A stretch of DNA of 64,000 nucleotides, taken from positions 389,316 to 453,315 of the forward strand of contig NZ_AWFZ01000030.1 in assembly GCF_000463155.2 (NCBI RefSeq). Direction: 5' to 3'. Numbering within the stretch: the stretch's first letter is position 1; the number at the start of each line of letters is the position of its first letter. Of the stretch, positions 1 to 9,545 are shown piece by piece. The DNA is from Siccibacter turicensis LMG 23730. GTDB lineage: Bacteria > Pseudomonadota > Gammaproteobacteria > Enterobacterales > Enterobacteriaceae. The position numbers were made by a program, and so were the translations under genes. The notes below the pieces were generated by a model. That model was not told the origin of the DNA. It was given only the letters and a program-made list of their open reading frames with translations, and did no database searches.

Positions 1-196
<196 letters not shown>

Positions 197-239
197 TCAA
201 CCTGGGGGTGAATGAGAACAGATAAAATATTGCCGCGGC

Positions 240-268
240 ATTATACAGAGCGTAACCGATTGCTTCCA
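240..268 (-). promoter_or_regulatory. guaB promoter with overlapping PurR box
   Basis: On the minus strand a TATAAT -10 hexamer (240-245) is followed by a G+C-rich GCCGCGGC discriminator, as expected of a growth-rate or stringently controlled promoter. AAGCAATCGGTTACGC (250-265) matches the PurR consensus ANGCAANCGNTTNCNT at 15 of 16 positions and lies in the -35/-10 spacer, so bound PurR would block RNA polymerase. The -35 is poor (about TGGAAG, 17 bp upstream of the -10). The motif is seen in the sequence; its function is inferred from the E. coli guaBA promoter. Confidence 0.75.
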
Positions 269-357
269 CACTTATTTACCAAAAAACCTTGCTAATGCGC
301 AGTTCCGCGTTACTATCGATTGATTAACTCCCTGATTTAAAATTTGATCCCGCTCAC

Positions 358-1737
358 ATGCCAGCATCTACCAGCGCCAATATTTTTACCGTTAGCCGCC
401 TCAATCAGACCGTTCGTCTGCTGCTTGAGCAGGAGATGGGCCAGGTGTGGATCAGCGGCGAAATCTCGAATTTTACCCAGCCTGCATCCGGGCACTGGTA
501 CTTCACCCTGAAGGACGATACCGCCCAGGTACGCTGCGCGATGTTCCGCAACAGCAACCGTCGGGTGACCTTCCGTCCCCAGCACGGACAACAGGTGCTG
601 GTGCGCGCCAATATCACCCTTTACGAGCCGCGCGGCGATTATCAAATCATTGTCGAGAGCATGCAGCCCGCGGGCGAAGGGCTGCTACAGCAGAAATACG
701 AGCAGCTCAAACAGCGACTTGCCGATGAAGGGCTGTTCGCCCAGCATCTGAAGCAGCCCCTGCCCTCTCCAGCCCATCAGGTGGGGGTCATTACCTCCAA
801 AACCGGCGCGGCGCTGCACGATATCCTGCACGTGTTACAGCGTCGCGATCCCTCGCTGCCGGTGGTGATCTACCCCACGGCGGTACAGGGCGACGACGCC
901 CCGGCGCAGATCGTGCGCGCTATCGAACGGGCCAACCGCCGCAACGAGTGCGACGTGCTGATCGTCGGGCGCGGCGGCGGTTCGCTGGAAGATCTCTGGA
1001 GCTTCAACGATGAGCGCGTGGCGCGGGCGATCTTCGCCAGTCGCATTCCGGTGGTCAGCGCCGTCGGGCACGAGACCGATGTCACCATCGCCGATTTCGT
1101 GGCCGACCTGCGTGCGCCAACGCCCTCCGCCGCTGCGGAAGTGGTGAGCCGTAACCAGCAGGAGCTGCTGCGTCAGGTTCAGGCCGCACGCCAGCGGCTG
1201 GAGATGGCGATGGATTACCTGCTGGCAAATCGCACCCAGCGTCATACCCGGTTGCAGCATCGCTTACAGCAGCAGCACCCCCAGCTGCGTCTGGCGCGCC
1301 AGCAGAATACACTCATCCGTCTGCGCCAGCGCATGGGGGCGGCCATCGACAACCAGCTGCGCCGCGCCAGCCAGCGCGAGCAGCGTGCGGTGCAGCGTCT
1401 TAACCAGCAGCATCCGCAGGGCCGTCTGCACCGGGCGCAGAACCGCTTCCAGCAGCTGGAGTACCGCCTCACGCAGACCATCACGACGCGCCTGAGCGGC
1501 ACCCGTGAGCGTTTTGGCAGCGCCCTGACCCATCTGGAAGCCGTCAGCCCGCTGGCGACTCTGGCACGCGGCTACAGCGTCACAACCGCCCCCGATGGCG
1601 CCGTCCTGAAACAGACGCGTCAGACGAAGGTGGGGGAGGTGCTCACCACCCGGTTGCAGGACGGCTGGGTTGAGAGCGAAGTAAAAGCGGTCACGCCGGT
1701 GAAGAAAACACGCAAGCGTAAACCGGATAATCCGTAA
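358..1737 (+). CDS. xseA: Exodeoxyribonuclease VII large subunit
   Basis: This is the large subunit of exonuclease VII, which degrades single-stranded DNA from both ends together with several XseB subunits. The 459-residue length fits the E. coli protein (456). Residues about 10-105 form the OB-fold ssDNA-binding domain ([20 protein letters not shown]). The central catalytic domain carries [11 protein letters not shown] and [16 protein letters not shown] long Gln/Arg-rich coiled coil follows (about 260-390), then a short C-terminal domain with [12 protein letters not shown]. The gene is monocistronic and divergent from guaB. xseB is not in the window, as expected. I see nothing abnormal. Confidence 0.97.
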   Translation: MPASTSANIFTVSRLNQTVRLLLEQEMGQVWISGEISNFTQPASGHWYFTLKDDTAQVRCAMFRNSNRRVTFRPQHGQQVLVRANITLYEPRGDYQIIVESMQPAGEGLLQQKYEQLKQRLADEGLFAQHLKQPLPSPAHQVGVITSKTGAALHDILHVLQRRDPSLPVVIYPTAVQGDDAPAQIVRAIERANRRNECDVLIVGRGGGSLEDLWSFNDERVARAIFASRIPVVSAVGHETDVTIADFVADLRAPTPSAAAEVVSRNQQELLRQVQAARQRLEMAMDYLLANRTQRHTRLQHRLQQQHPQLRLARQQNTLIRLRQRMGAAIDNQLRRASQREQRAVQRLNQQHPQGRLHRAQNRFQQLEYRLTQTITTRLSGTRERFGSALTHLEAVSPLATLARGYSVTTAPDGAVLKQTRQTKVGEVLTTRLQDGWVESEVKAVTPVKKTRKRKPDNP

Positions 1738-1813
1738 GGGCATGCCGGTCGGTCATTAACTATACTGCTGATATTCCTTTTTTTACGGCACGCGCCATAA
1801 CAAGGAGATCGGC

Positions 1814-2839
1814 ATGACAGCATCCCGCTTTGCTTCAGTAATCCCGCCCTACATTCTGCGTAAAATCATCGACCACGGGTCTGAGCTGCAGCAGCGCTGC
1901 GCGCGGCAGACCCTCACCCACGTCCAGACCCTGATGGCCCACGGCATTCCAAAGCCCGTCGCGCCGCACGTTTCGAAAGCGGGCGAGCTGAGGCGCGATA
2001 TCTATGACGCACAGCACAAAGAACAACTGCCGGGCGAGCAGGTGCGCGCCGAAGGCCAGCCCTCCAACGGCGATGTGGCAGTGGATGAAGCCTATGACTA
2101 CCTTGGGGTGACCCACGACTTCTTCTGGAAAAACTGGCAGCGCGACTCGCTGGATAATCAGGGGCTGGTGCTCTCCGGCACCGTGCATTACGGCCAGGAA
2201 TACCAGAACGCCTTCTGGAACGGGCAGCAAATGGTGTTTGGCGACGGCGACGGCGAGATTTTTAACCGCTTCACCATCGCCATTGACGTGGTGGCCCATG
2301 AGCTGAGCCACGGCATCACGGAAACCGAAGCCGGGCTTATCTATTTCGAACAGGCGGGAGCGCTGAACGAATCGCTCTCTGACGTGTTTGGCGCGCTGGT
2401 GAAGCAGTACCACCATAACCAGACCGCCGATCGGGCCGACTGGATTATCGGCGAAGGGCTGCTGGCGGAAGGGATTCAGGGAAAAGGGCTGCGCTCAATG
2501 TCCGAGCCGGGCAGCGCCTACGATGACCCGCTGTTAGGCAAAGATCCGCAGCCTGCCCATATGAAAGACTTTATCAAAACCCGGGAGGATAACGGCGGCG
2601 TCCACCTGAATTCGGGCATCCCTAACCGGGCGTTCTACCTTGCAGCAACAACGCTTGGGGGTTATGCCTGGGAAAAGGCCGGTCGCGCCTGGTATGACAC
2701 AGTTTGTGACCGCTCACTTGCGCAGAATGCCGATTTCGCCAGCTTCGCGCAGCTTACTGTCCATCACGGCGAAAAACGCTTTGATACGGCCGTTGCACAC
2801 GCCATCGAAGAGGCGTGGAAGGCGGTGGGAGTGCTGTAA
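1814..2839 (+). CDS. Protealysin-like M4 (thermolysin family) metalloprotease
   Basis: This is a zinc endopeptidase precursor of 341 residues. The HELSH motif (162-166) supplies two zinc ligands and the catalytic Glu163. NESLSD (185-190) supplies the third ligand, Glu186, and VHLNSG (about 263-268) the transition-state histidine. The N-terminus shows PPYILRKI (11-18), the short propeptide signature of the protealysin subgroup, instead of the long thermolysin propeptide. There is no Sec signal peptide, which is known for protealysin and grimelysin. An RBS (AAGGAGAT) precedes the ATG. The stop overlaps the start of the inhibitor-like gene downstream (TAATG), so the two are translationally coupled. 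This gene is absent at this locus in E. coli K-12. Confidence 0.93.
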   Translation: MTASRFASVIPPYILRKIIDHGSELQQRCARQTLTHVQTLMAHGIPKPVAPHVSKAGELRRDIYDAQHKEQLPGEQVRAEGQPSNGDVAVDEAYDYLGVTHDFFWKNWQRDSLDNQGLVLSGTVHYGQEYQNAFWNGQQMVFGDGDGEIFNRFTIAIDVVAHELSHGITETEAGLIYFEQAGALNESLSDVFGALVKQYHHNQTADRADWIIGEGLLAEGIQGKGLRSMSEPGSAYDDPLLGKDPQPAHMKDFIKTREDNGGVHLNSGIPNRAFYLAATTLGGYAWEKAGRAWYDTVCDRSLAQNADFASFAQLTVHHGEKRFDTAVAHAIEEAWKAVGVL

Positions 2840-3189
2840 TGAATCTGCCCGATCTCACCGATGATGCGGTGATTGAGCTGGCGCGTGAAGGCGGCGTCGC
2901 GTTTATTCCGCGACTCTCCGCCCCGCGGCGTATCGTGCTTGCCGAGCTGAGCCCGGAACAGCGGGAGCGGCTGGCGGAAATCCTGCGCCAGGCGCTACCC
3001 CAGGCGCATCCGCCCGGACAGCCTGATTCGCCCGGTCGCGGTGACCAGCGCTATTACCGTATTCAGATTGCCTGGACCCATCACGACAGTTCGGGCTATG
3101 CCGATATCGTGCTGCTGGTGCCGGAAAACAGCGCCCCGCCGGCGCTGCAAAACCTGTGGAAGCGCGGCGAGGACTGCATCTGCGATTAA
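2839..3189 (+). CDS. Emfourin-like inhibitor of the upstream protealysin
   Basis: This small 116-residue protein has no signal peptide. Its position directly behind the protease, sharing one base with its stop codon, and its length match emfourin (M4in), the tight-binding protealysin inhibitor of Serratia. The N-terminal part is acidic/hydrophobic (MNLPDLTDDAVIELAREGG). A Pro/Gly-rich linker sits near residues 56-68, and the second half (YRIQIAWTHHDSSGYADIV) looks like beta strands. I chose the ATG at 2839 over an upstream in-frame ATG at 2815 because the latter lies inside the protease gene and the TAATG coupling is typical. The inhibitor role is inferred from family and context. The 3' end overlaps yfgJ by 4 bp, tail to tail. 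Confidence 0.85.
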   Translation: MNLPDLTDDAVIELAREGGVAFIPRLSAPRRIVLAELSPEQRERLAEILRQALPQAHPPGQPDSPGRGDQRYYRIQIAWTHHDSSGYADIVLLVPENSAPPALQNLWKRGEDCICD

Positions 3190-3407
3190 CGGGCCGACAC
3201 GGCCCACTCAACGCGTTTTTTGGAAATCAGCCCGTGGCCGTGCTGACAGAAGTAATCCACCGCTCCGCAGGCCTTCAGTACCTCAAGCGACTGATGGCAG
3301 TCGGGGCAGCGCGCTTGCGCCGTGAAATCACGCTGGCAGTGTTCGCAGTGCGCGCCGTTCCCGGTTTGCACCAGTTCATTACCGCATTCAGGACAGACAG
3401 GTTGCAT
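3186..3407 (-). CDS. yfgJ: YfgJ-like zinc-ribbon protein
   Basis: A 73-residue cytosolic protein with two zinc-ribbon units: CPEC...CEHC in the N-terminal half and CPDC...C...FCQHGHG in the C-terminal half. The tail CHQSLEVLKACGAVDYFCQH is nearly identical to E. coli YfgJ. The start at 3407 is supported by a GGAGG eight bases upstream; the longer in-frame start (3434) has no such site and adds residues foreign to the family. Its function is unknown. As in E. coli it lies downstream of der on the same strand, although here the protease/inhibitor pair has been placed on its other side. Confidence 0.9.
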   Translation of the reverse strand: MQPVCPECGNELVQTGNGAHCEHCQRDFTAQARCPDCHQSLEVLKACGAVDYFCQHGHGLISKKRVEWAVSAR

Positions 3408-3532
3408 AGGGCCTCCGAGGTCGGTTTCCCTCATCCTGGTTTTACAGGGGTGATGCTCAGGGTGAGGTACGGCTGGTAACGTACTGCCCCATCGGGAGAC
3501 AGAGCAGCGCAGCGTTCTGCCATCACAGGCAT

Positions 3533-3559
3533 TTCCCCTCTCCCGCCGGGAGAAGGGAA
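3533..3559. repeat. Inverted repeat downstream of der
   Basis: TTCCCCTCTCCC and GGGAGAAGGGAA flank a GCC loop, giving a near-perfect 12-bp stem directly after the der stop codon. There is no T-run on the minus strand, so it is more likely a 3'-end stabilising hairpin or an interspersed palindrome than an intrinsic terminator. I see nothing gene-like in the remaining der-yfgJ gap. Confidence 0.6.
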
Positions 3560-3569
3560 ACGTGAGGGC

Positions 3570-5045
3570 TTACTTGCCTTTCTTGAGGTGCTTAATCAGG
3601 CGCTTACGCTTACGCAGCTGGTTTGGCGTCAGGGTATTGCGCTTGTTGGCAAACGGGTTGTCGCCGTCTTTGAACTGGATGCGGATTGGCGTACCCATCA
3701 CGTCCAGCGACTTGCGGAAGTAGTTCATCAGGTAGCGCTTGTAGGAGTCCGGCAGGTCTTTCACCTGGTTACCGTGGATCACTACAATCGGCGGGTTGTA
3801 ACCACCGGCGTGCGCATACTTCATCTTCACGCGACGACCGCGTACCAGCGGCGGCTGATGGTCTTCTGCCGCCATGTTCATGATGCGGGTCAGCAGCGCG
3901 GTGCTGACGCGGCGCGTGGAGCTGTCGTAGGCCTCGCGGACCGATTCGAACAGGTTACCGACGCCGCTGCCGTGCAGGGCGGAGATAAAGTGAACGCGGG
4001 CAAAGTCGATAAAGCCCAGACGGTAGTCGAGGGTCTCTTTAACCTGATCACGCACTTCCTGGCTCAGGCCGTCCCACTTGTTCACCACGATCACCAGCGA
4101 ACGCCCGCTGTTGAGAATGAAGCCCAGCAGGGAGAGATCCTGATCGGAAATCCCGGCGCGGGCGTCAATCACCAGCATCACTACGTTAGCGTCTTCAATC
4201 GCCTGCAGGGTTTTGATGACTGAGAATTTCTCAACCGTGTCGGTGATTTTTCCGCGCTTGCGCACCCCGGCGGTGTCGATAAGCACGTACTCGCGCTCGT
4301 CACGCTCCATCGGAATGTAGATGCTGTCACGGGTGGTGCCCGGCATATCGAAGACCACCACGCGATCCTCGCCGAGAATACGGTTAGTAAGCGTAGACTT
4401 ACCAACGTTCGGACGACCGACGATAGCCAGCTTGATCGGCAGATCCTGCGGGTTGAAGTCGTCTTCCTCTTCCTCAACGCCTTCGCCGTTTTCCTGCTCG
4501 AACTGCGCCCAGTATTCGGCGTCTTCATCCACCTCTTCCTGCGGATCGACGTCGTCCATCCACGGCACCAGCACCTGCTCCAGCAGGCTGGTAACGCCGC
4601 GCCCGTGAGAGGCGGCGATAGGGTGAATTTCACCGAGGCCCAGGGAGTAGAAATCGGCCACGGCCTGATCCGGATCCAGACCGTCAGTTTTGTTCGCCAC
4701 CAGGAAGGTCGGCTTTTGACGGGAACGCAGATGCTGGGCAATGGCTTCATCGGCAGGCATCAGGCCAGCGCGCGCATCCACCATAAACAGCACAACATCG
4801 GCCTCTTCAATCGCCAGCAGCGACTGCTCAGCCATACGGGTTTCAACGCCTTCTTCCGTACCGTCAATACCACCGGTATCGATACAGATGAATTCGCGCC
4901 CTTCTACTTCAGCACGACCGTACTTACGGTCGCGAGTCAGCCCCGGGAAATCCGCTACCAGCGCATCACGAGTACGCGTTAAGCGATTAAATAATGTGGA
5001 TTTTCCAACATTAGGGCGCCCGACCAGCGCGACCACAGGTACCAT
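3570..5045 (-). CDS. der: Ribosome-assembly GTPase Der (EngA)
   Basis: This essential GTPase acts in maturation of the 50S subunit. At 491 residues it has the two tandem GTPase domains unique to the family. Each has its own Walker A (GRPNVGKST near residue 8 and again near 211), switch DTGG/DTAG and NKTD/NKWD base-recognition motifs. An acidic linker (about 168-200, [10 protein letters not shown]...EEEEDD) joins them. The C-terminal KH-like domain ends in a Lys/Arg-rich tail. It lies last in the hisS-yfgM-bamB-der row. A hairpin in the bamB-der gap may reduce read-through into it. Confidence 0.98.
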   Translation of the reverse strand: MVPVVALVGRPNVGKSTLFNRLTRTRDALVADFPGLTRDRKYGRAEVEGREFICIDTGGIDGTEEGVETRMAEQSLLAIEEADVVLFMVDARAGLMPADEAIAQHLRSRQKPTFLVANKTDGLDPDQAVADFYSLGLGEIHPIAASHGRGVTSLLEQVLVPWMDDVDPQEEVDEDAEYWAQFEQENGEGVEEEEDDFNPQDLPIKLAIVGRPNVGKSTLTNRILGEDRVVVFDMPGTTRDSIYIPMERDEREYVLIDTAGVRKRGKITDTVEKFSVIKTLQAIEDANVVMLVIDARAGISDQDLSLLGFILNSGRSLVIVVNKWDGLSQEVRDQVKETLDYRLGFIDFARVHFISALHGSGVGNLFESVREAYDSSTRRVSTALLTRIMNMAAEDHQPPLVRGRRVKMKYAHAGGYNPPIVVIHGNQVKDLPDSYKRYLMNYFRKSLDVMGTPIRIQFKDGDNPFANKRNTLTPNQLRKRKRLIKHLKKGK

Positions 5046-5114
5046 TTTGAAAGCCTCTTAACTCAATAAATCATTATTTCGATGACGCGGAAATGCGTCA
5101 TTTTTAAAAACAGC

Positions 5115-5147
5115 AAACGGCCCCTGCTCATTACAGGGACCGTTTTT
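5115..5147 (-). terminator. Hairpin between bamB and der
   Basis: AAACGG-CCCTG and CAGGG-CCGTTT arms (with one mismatch) form a stem around a short loop. On the minus strand the stem is followed by GCTGTTTTT. It lies just after bamB and before der and could act as a partial terminator. A clean T-run is missing on the bamB-reading side, so I rate it as attenuating rather than complete. Confidence 0.6.
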
Positions 5148-5166
5148 ATCGTCTTACACGTCGTAA

Positions 5167-6348
5167 TTAACGCGTAATGGCGTACAGCGTACCGTCTTTC
5201 GCCTGAATAAGCAGTTTGCCTTCCGCGACGACCGGTTCGGTGCGCAGACCGGAGCTATCCAGTTTCTGCTGCGCGACAAAACGACCATCGGCAGTGTTCA
5301 GCCAGTGCAGGTAGCCTTCACCATCGCCGACCACCAGATTACCATTATACAGTACCGGCGCGGTCAGGTTACGGTGCAGCAGATCGCTTTGGGTCCAGAG
5401 GGTAACGCCGCCTTCGGTGTTCAGGGCAACCACGCGGTCGTTCTGATCCACCAGATAGATACGGTTGCCGTCGACGATGAAGTCGTGAACGGAGCCAATC
5501 TCACGTTTCCACATCACCTGGCCGGAGCGCAGATCCAGCGCGGTCAGGTTGCCGTTATAGGCCAGGGCGTAAACCACGTTGCCCGCCACAACCGGCGTGG
5601 TATCAACGTCGCTCAGACGGTCGATTTCAGTTGCGCCGGTCGCCTGGGAGATACGCTGCTGCCAGATCATCTGGCCCTGTTCCATCAGCACCGCGCTGAC
5701 GCGGCCATTATCACCGCCCACGATCGCTGCACCGAATGCGGTTGCCGGCGCGGATTCACCGCGCAGCGACAGCGCAGGAATGTCCAGGTTCACGGTCCAT
5801 TTTACCGCACCGTCATTTTCATTCAGCGCCTGCAGGATGCCGTTGCTGGTGTGAATCAGCACGGTACCGTCGGCAATCACCGGACGGGAGATCGCTTCAC
5901 CGGCGACTTTGGTCTGCCAGGCAATGCCGCCGTCAGCAATGTTCAGCGCGTAGACCTGCGCTTTTTCACTGCCGATATAGACGTGACCACCGGAAACCGA
6001 CAGGCCGCCAGAGAGCAGAGCCGGACGATTCGCCGAGAAGAAACCGGTTTTTTCTGCCAGATCCACAGACCAGACTTCGGTGCCGTCGCTCAGGTTAACT
6101 GCTTTAACTTTACCGTGACGGTCAGCCGCGTAGGCGATACCGTCCTGCACCGCGGGGTGGAGGTTAGAGTAGAAATCGCCGATACCATCGCCAACGGAGG
6201 TGCTCCAGTTGGTTTGCGGTTCGAACTGGTTTTCAACGGTCGGCAGCGGTGACATCTTCACCACGTCTTCTTCCCCGCTAAACAGGGAACAGCCACTTAA
6301 CAGCGTTACGGAAAGCAGGCCTGGCAGGAGTAATTTACGCAATTGCAT
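5167..6348 (-). CDS. bamB: Outer-membrane assembly lipoprotein BamB
   Basis: This is a component of the BAM complex, which folds beta-barrel proteins into the outer membrane; it contacts BamA from the periplasmic side. The 393 residues begin with a lipoprotein signal whose lipobox is LLSGC, placing the acylated Cys at about residue 20. The remainder consists of PQQ-like WD-type blades (repeated A-DG-V-ALN/D-G motifs, for example YALNIADGGIAWQTKV) forming an eight-bladed propeller. It lies 10 bases after yfgM and is probably co-transcribed with hisS and yfgM. Confidence 0.98.
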   Translation of the reverse strand: MQLRKLLLPGLLSVTLLSGCSLFSGEEDVVKMSPLPTVENQFEPQTNWSTSVGDGIGDFYSNLHPAVQDGIAYAADRHGKVKAVNLSDGTEVWSVDLAEKTGFFSANRPALLSGGLSVSGGHVYIGSEKAQVYALNIADGGIAWQTKVAGEAISRPVIADGTVLIHTSNGILQALNENDGAVKWTVNLDIPALSLRGESAPATAFGAAIVGGDNGRVSAVLMEQGQMIWQQRISQATGATEIDRLSDVDTTPVVAGNVVYALAYNGNLTALDLRSGQVMWKREIGSVHDFIVDGNRIYLVDQNDRVVALNTEGGVTLWTQSDLLHRNLTAPVLYNGNLVVGDGEGYLHWLNTADGRFVAQQKLDSSGLRTEPVVAEGKLLIQAKDGTLYAITR

Positions 6349-6358
6349 CGGGTCCCTC

Positions 6359-6979
6359 TCAGACGGACAAATTATTGATTTTCATCTGCAACATTTCGCT
6401 CAGCGCCGGGGAGGTATTCAACGCCGCCCCTTTACGCCAGGCATCAAGCGCACCCTGCTTGTCGCCTTTGCTGAGCAGTGCTTCACCGCGCAGATCGGCA
6501 ACGATCATCGCCCAGCCTTCACCCTTGATAGTATCGAGCGTGGCAAGTGCGGCATCCGCCTGCTTCTGCTGTACCTGAACGCGGGCAAGACGCAGGCTCA
6601 CGATGGCCTTCATGTTCTCATCTTTGGTGCCGGCCTGGGCCTGACTCAGCAGCTGCGCTGCTTTATCGAGCTGGTTTTTGTCCACGTGCTGTTGAGCAAG
6701 CTCAAGCGAGGCGAACACGCCGTAGATATTTTTGTTATCCGCAGCAAACTTCTCAACCGGCGCCAGCGATTTTGCATCATCAGCTTTTACCGACGACATG
6801 GCATTGTCGTAAGCCAGAGAAAGCTCGCGCGCGGACTCGGCCTGGTGATTGTTCCAGAAGCGCCAGCCAATCAGTGCAGCCACGCCCAGAACCACACCGA
6901 CCGCGAGCGCTTTGCCGTTCTCGGCAAAGAAGCGTTTTACCGCTTCCATCTGGTCGTTTTCGTTTTCGTAGATTTCCAC
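6359..6979 (-). CDS. yfgM: YfgM, membrane-anchored TPR periplasmic protein
   Basis: A 206-residue inner-membrane protein. The N-terminus is cytosolic (MEIYENENDQMEAVKRFF), followed by one transmembrane helix at about 23-43 (GKALAVGVVLGVAALIGWRF) and a periplasmic helical repeat domain. The E. coli protein associates with the SecYEG translocon and the chaperone PpiD and affects the Rcs stress response. It lies between hisS (33-bp gap) and bamB (10-bp gap). It is full length and I see nothing unusual. Confidence 0.96.
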   Translation of the reverse strand: MEIYENENDQMEAVKRFFAENGKALAVGVVLGVAALIGWRFWNNHQAESARELSLAYDNAMSSVKADDAKSLAPVEKFAADNKNIYGVFASLELAQQHVDKNQLDKAAQLLSQAQAGTKDENMKAIVSLRLARVQVQQKQADAALATLDTIKGEGWAMIVADLRGEALLSKGDKQGALDAWRKGAALNTSPALSEMLQMKINNLSV

Positions 6980-7012
6980 GCAGTCCTTCTCCTTAACGAT
7001 AAATTACCGGGA

Positions 7013-8287
7013 TTACCCCAGCAGCGCCTGAAGATGAGCCGCTACATCGCGCTGGGCGACGGTTTGCTGCTCACCGGTGCGCAAATCCTTCACCACCACG
7101 TCGCCGTTGGCCACTTCGGACTCGCCCAGCACCAGGGCCACGCGTGCGCCCCACTTGTCTGCACGAGCGAACTGCTTCTTGAAGTTGCCACCGCCGTGGT
7201 TGGTCATCAGTTTGATGCCTGGGACGGCGTCACGAATCTGCTCCGCCAGCCCCATCGCCGCCGTCTGCGTACCCGCACCGGAAGCCACCAGGTAAATATC
7301 GACAACCGAATCGGCTTTAAATTCCGGGTTCACGGCCTGAACCAGTAAAACCAGACGCTCCAGCCCCATGGCAAAGCCCACCGCTGGCGTTGCACGCCCG
7401 CCCAGCTGCTCAACCAGACCGTCATAGCGGCCACCGGCGCATACGGTTCCCTGGGAACCGAGGCTGTTGGTGACCCACTCAAACACGGTGCGGTTGTAGT
7501 AGTCGAGACCGCGCACCAGGCGCTGATTCACGGTGTAGCTAATGCCCGCCGCGTCGAGAAACGCGCACAGACCAGCAAAGTGTTCGCGCGATTCGTCGTC
7601 GAGATAGTCGCCAAGCGTCGGGGCATCGCCCAGCAGCGCCTGTACGTCCGGGTTTTTCGAATCCAGCACGCGCAGCGGGTTGGTGTACATCCGGCGCAGG
7701 CAGTCTTCGTCGAGCTTTTCTTTATGCTGTTCCAGGAACGCCACCAGCGCGTCGCGGTAGCGAGCACGCGCCTCAAGGGAGCCGATGGAGTTAATCTCCA
7801 GCGCCACGTGATCGGCGATGCCAAGCGCACGCCACCAGCGGGCGGTCAGCATGAGCAGCTCGGCGTCGATATCCGGGCCCTGCAAACCAAAGGCTTCCAG
7901 ACCGAGCTGATGGAACTGGCGGTAACGCCCTTTCTGAGGACGCTCGTGACGGAACATTGGCCCGATATACCACAAGCGCTGTTCCTGATTGTACAGCAGA
8001 CCATGTTCGATGCCGGCGCGCACGCAGCCCGCGGTCCCTTCCGGACGCAGCGTCAGGCTGTCGCCGTTGCGGTCTTCGAAGGTGTACATCTCTTTTTCAA
8101 CCACGTCGGTGACTTCACCGATAGCGCGCTTGAATAACGGGGTCTGCTCTACAATCGGCAAACGGATTTCGCTGTAACCGTAGCTGCCGAGTACCTGCTT
8201 GAGGGTACCTTCAATGCGCTGCCAGAGGGCGGTCTCGGCAGGCAGGTAGTCGTTCATGCCGCGGATGGCTTGAATATTTTTTGCCAC
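7013..8287 (-). CDS. hisS: Histidyl-tRNA synthetase
   Basis: This class II aminoacyl-tRNA synthetase charges tRNA-His in the cytosol. I chose the GTG at 8287, giving [16 protein letters not shown] and 424 residues, the same as E. coli; a longer in-frame ATG start would run into the intergenic hairpin. Class II motif 2 ([18 protein letters not shown]) and the HisA/HisB signatures ([22 protein letters not shown]) are intact. The C-terminal anticodon-binding domain is present. The gene follows ispG, separated by two hairpins, one of which looks like a terminator and ends 23 bases before the start codon. Confidence 0.97.
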   Translation of the reverse strand: MAKNIQAIRGMNDYLPAETALWQRIEGTLKQVLGSYGYSEIRLPIVEQTPLFKRAIGEVTDVVEKEMYTFEDRNGDSLTLRPEGTAGCVRAGIEHGLLYNQEQRLWYIGPMFRHERPQKGRYRQFHQLGLEAFGLQGPDIDAELLMLTARWWRALGIADHVALEINSIGSLEARARYRDALVAFLEQHKEKLDEDCLRRMYTNPLRVLDSKNPDVQALLGDAPTLGDYLDDESREHFAGLCAFLDAAGISYTVNQRLVRGLDYYNRTVFEWVTNSLGSQGTVCAGGRYDGLVEQLGGRATPAVGFAMGLERLVLLVQAVNPEFKADSVVDIYLVASGAGTQTAAMGLAEQIRDAVPGIKLMTNHGGGNFKKQFARADKWGARVALVLGESEVANGDVVVKDLRTGEQQTVAQRDVAAHLQALLG

Positions 8288-8310
8288 GTTAGTTCTCTGC
8301 TGTCTGATAC

Positions 8311-8364
8311 AAAAAATGAACCCGTTCCCGGCGACACCGGCATGCCGGGCGCCTCGCGGGTTCA
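8311..8364 (-). terminator. Terminator-like structure just upstream of hisS
   Basis: On the minus strand TGAACCCG (8357-8364) pairs with CGGGTTCA (8317-8324). The interior contains a second GC-rich stem built on the 12-bp palindrome CCGGCATGCCGG (8337-8348). The outer stem is followed at once by TTTTTT (8311-8316). This is the form of an intrinsic terminator, yet it ends only 23 bases before the hisS GTG, leaving no room for a standard downstream promoter. It could work as an attenuator or as a boundary with read-through. Confidence 0.7.
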
Positions 8365-8373
8365 ATCATACAC

Positions 8374-8392
8374 GGGAAGCCATCGGCTTCCC
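8374..8392 (-). repeat. Perfect hairpin after ispG
   Basis: GGGAAGCC and GGCTTCCC form a perfect 8-bp stem with a 3-base loop, 10 bases past the ispG stop codon. No T-run follows on the minus strand, so it probably protects or pauses the ispG 3' end rather than terminating. Confidence 0.6.
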
Positions 8393-8402
8393 ATTGTTGA
8401 GA

Positions 8403-9521
8403 TTATTTTTCAAGTTGATGGACGTGGATGCGCTGATTTTCATCCAGCATCGAGGCCTTGGCACGGATGCGGGCTTCAAGCTGCGCGATCATGTCATCGT
8501 TGTCGAGACGGTCCTTACGCAGGCCGTCTTCATAGAAGCCGCTCTTACGGTTGCCGCCGGTCACGCCAAGGGTTGATACCAGCGCTTCGCCCGGTCCGTT
8601 CACCACGCAGCCGATAATGGACACGTCCATCGGCGTGATGATGTCTTCCAGGCGCTGCTCCAGCGCGTTGACCGTGCCGATGACGTCAAACTCCTGACGG
8701 GAGCAGGTCGGGCAGGCAATGAAATTAATACCGCGTGAGCGGATACGCAGGGATTTGAGGATGTCGAAGCCGACCTTGATCTCTTCAACCGGATCCGCCG
8801 CCAGCGACACGCGCAGCGTATCGCCGATGCCTTCCGAGAGCAGCAGCCCAAGGCCAATCGCTGACTTCACCGCACCGCTGCGCGCACCACCGGCTTCGGT
8901 AATACCGAGATGCAGCGGCTGATCGATCTGTTTTGCCAGCAGGCGATAGGACTCCACCGCCAGGAAGACGTCGGAGGCCTTCACGCTGACCTTGAACTGA
9001 TCGAAGTTGAGACGATCGAGATGATCGACGTGACGCATGGCGGATTCCAGCAGCGCCTGAGGCGTCGGCTCGCCGTATTTTTCCTGCAGATCTTTTTCCA
9101 GCGATCCAGCGTTAACGCCGATGCGGATAGGAATATTTTTGTCGCGCGCGCAGTCCACCACCTGGCGGATACGCTCTTCGTTACCGATATTGCCTGGGTT
9201 GATGCGCAGGCAGTCAACGCCGTACTCCGCCACTTTCAGGGCGATACGGTAGTCAAAGTGAATATCGGCCACCAGCGGCAGATTAACCTGCTGCTTGATG
9301 AGTCTGAACGCCTCGGCGGCATCCATGGTAGGAACGGAAACACGTACGATATCCGCACCGACGCGCTCAAGCGCCCTGATCTGGTTCACCGTCGCTTCCA
9401 CATCCGTGGTGCGGGTGTTGGTCATGGACTGAACGGCAATCGGCGCGCCGTCCCCAATCGGGACGTTACCTACATAAATCCGTTTCGATTTTCTGCGCTG
9501 AATGGGCGCTTCGTTATGCAT
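8403..9521 (-). CDS. ispG: 4-hydroxy-3-methylbut-2-enyl diphosphate synthase
   Basis: IspG (GcpE) converts methylerythritol cyclodiphosphate to HMBPP in the non-mevalonate isoprenoid pathway, using a 4Fe-4S cluster. The protein has 372 residues. The cluster ligands are visible as CPTCSRQ (about 270-276) and [10 protein letters not shown] (about 304-313), with the conserved Glu after the last Cys. The TIM-barrel N-terminal half has [20 protein letters not shown]. It lies 24 bases after rodZ on the same strand, so the two are likely co-transcribed. Its cluster need ties it loosely to the isc operon elsewhere in the window. Confidence 0.98.
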   Translation of the reverse strand: MHNEAPIQRRKSKRIYVGNVPIGDGAPIAVQSMTNTRTTDVEATVNQIRALERVGADIVRVSVPTMDAAEAFRLIKQQVNLPLVADIHFDYRIALKVAEYGVDCLRINPGNIGNEERIRQVVDCARDKNIPIRIGVNAGSLEKDLQEKYGEPTPQALLESAMRHVDHLDRLNFDQFKVSVKASDVFLAVESYRLLAKQIDQPLHLGITEAGGARSGAVKSAIGLGLLLSEGIGDTLRVSLAADPVEEIKVGFDILKSLRIRSRGINFIACPTCSRQEFDVIGTVNALEQRLEDIITPMDVSIIGCVVNGPGEALVSTLGVTGGNRKSGFYEDGLRKDRLDNDDMIAQLEARIRAKASMLDENQRIHVHQLEK

Positions 9522-9545
9522 ACATTCTCCCCAATCGCCCGTCTG

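Noticed and set aside
2815-2838. In-frame upstream start for the emfourin-like gene
   Set aside because: It lies within the protease coding region; the TAATG junction at 2839 is the usual coupled start and gives the family length.
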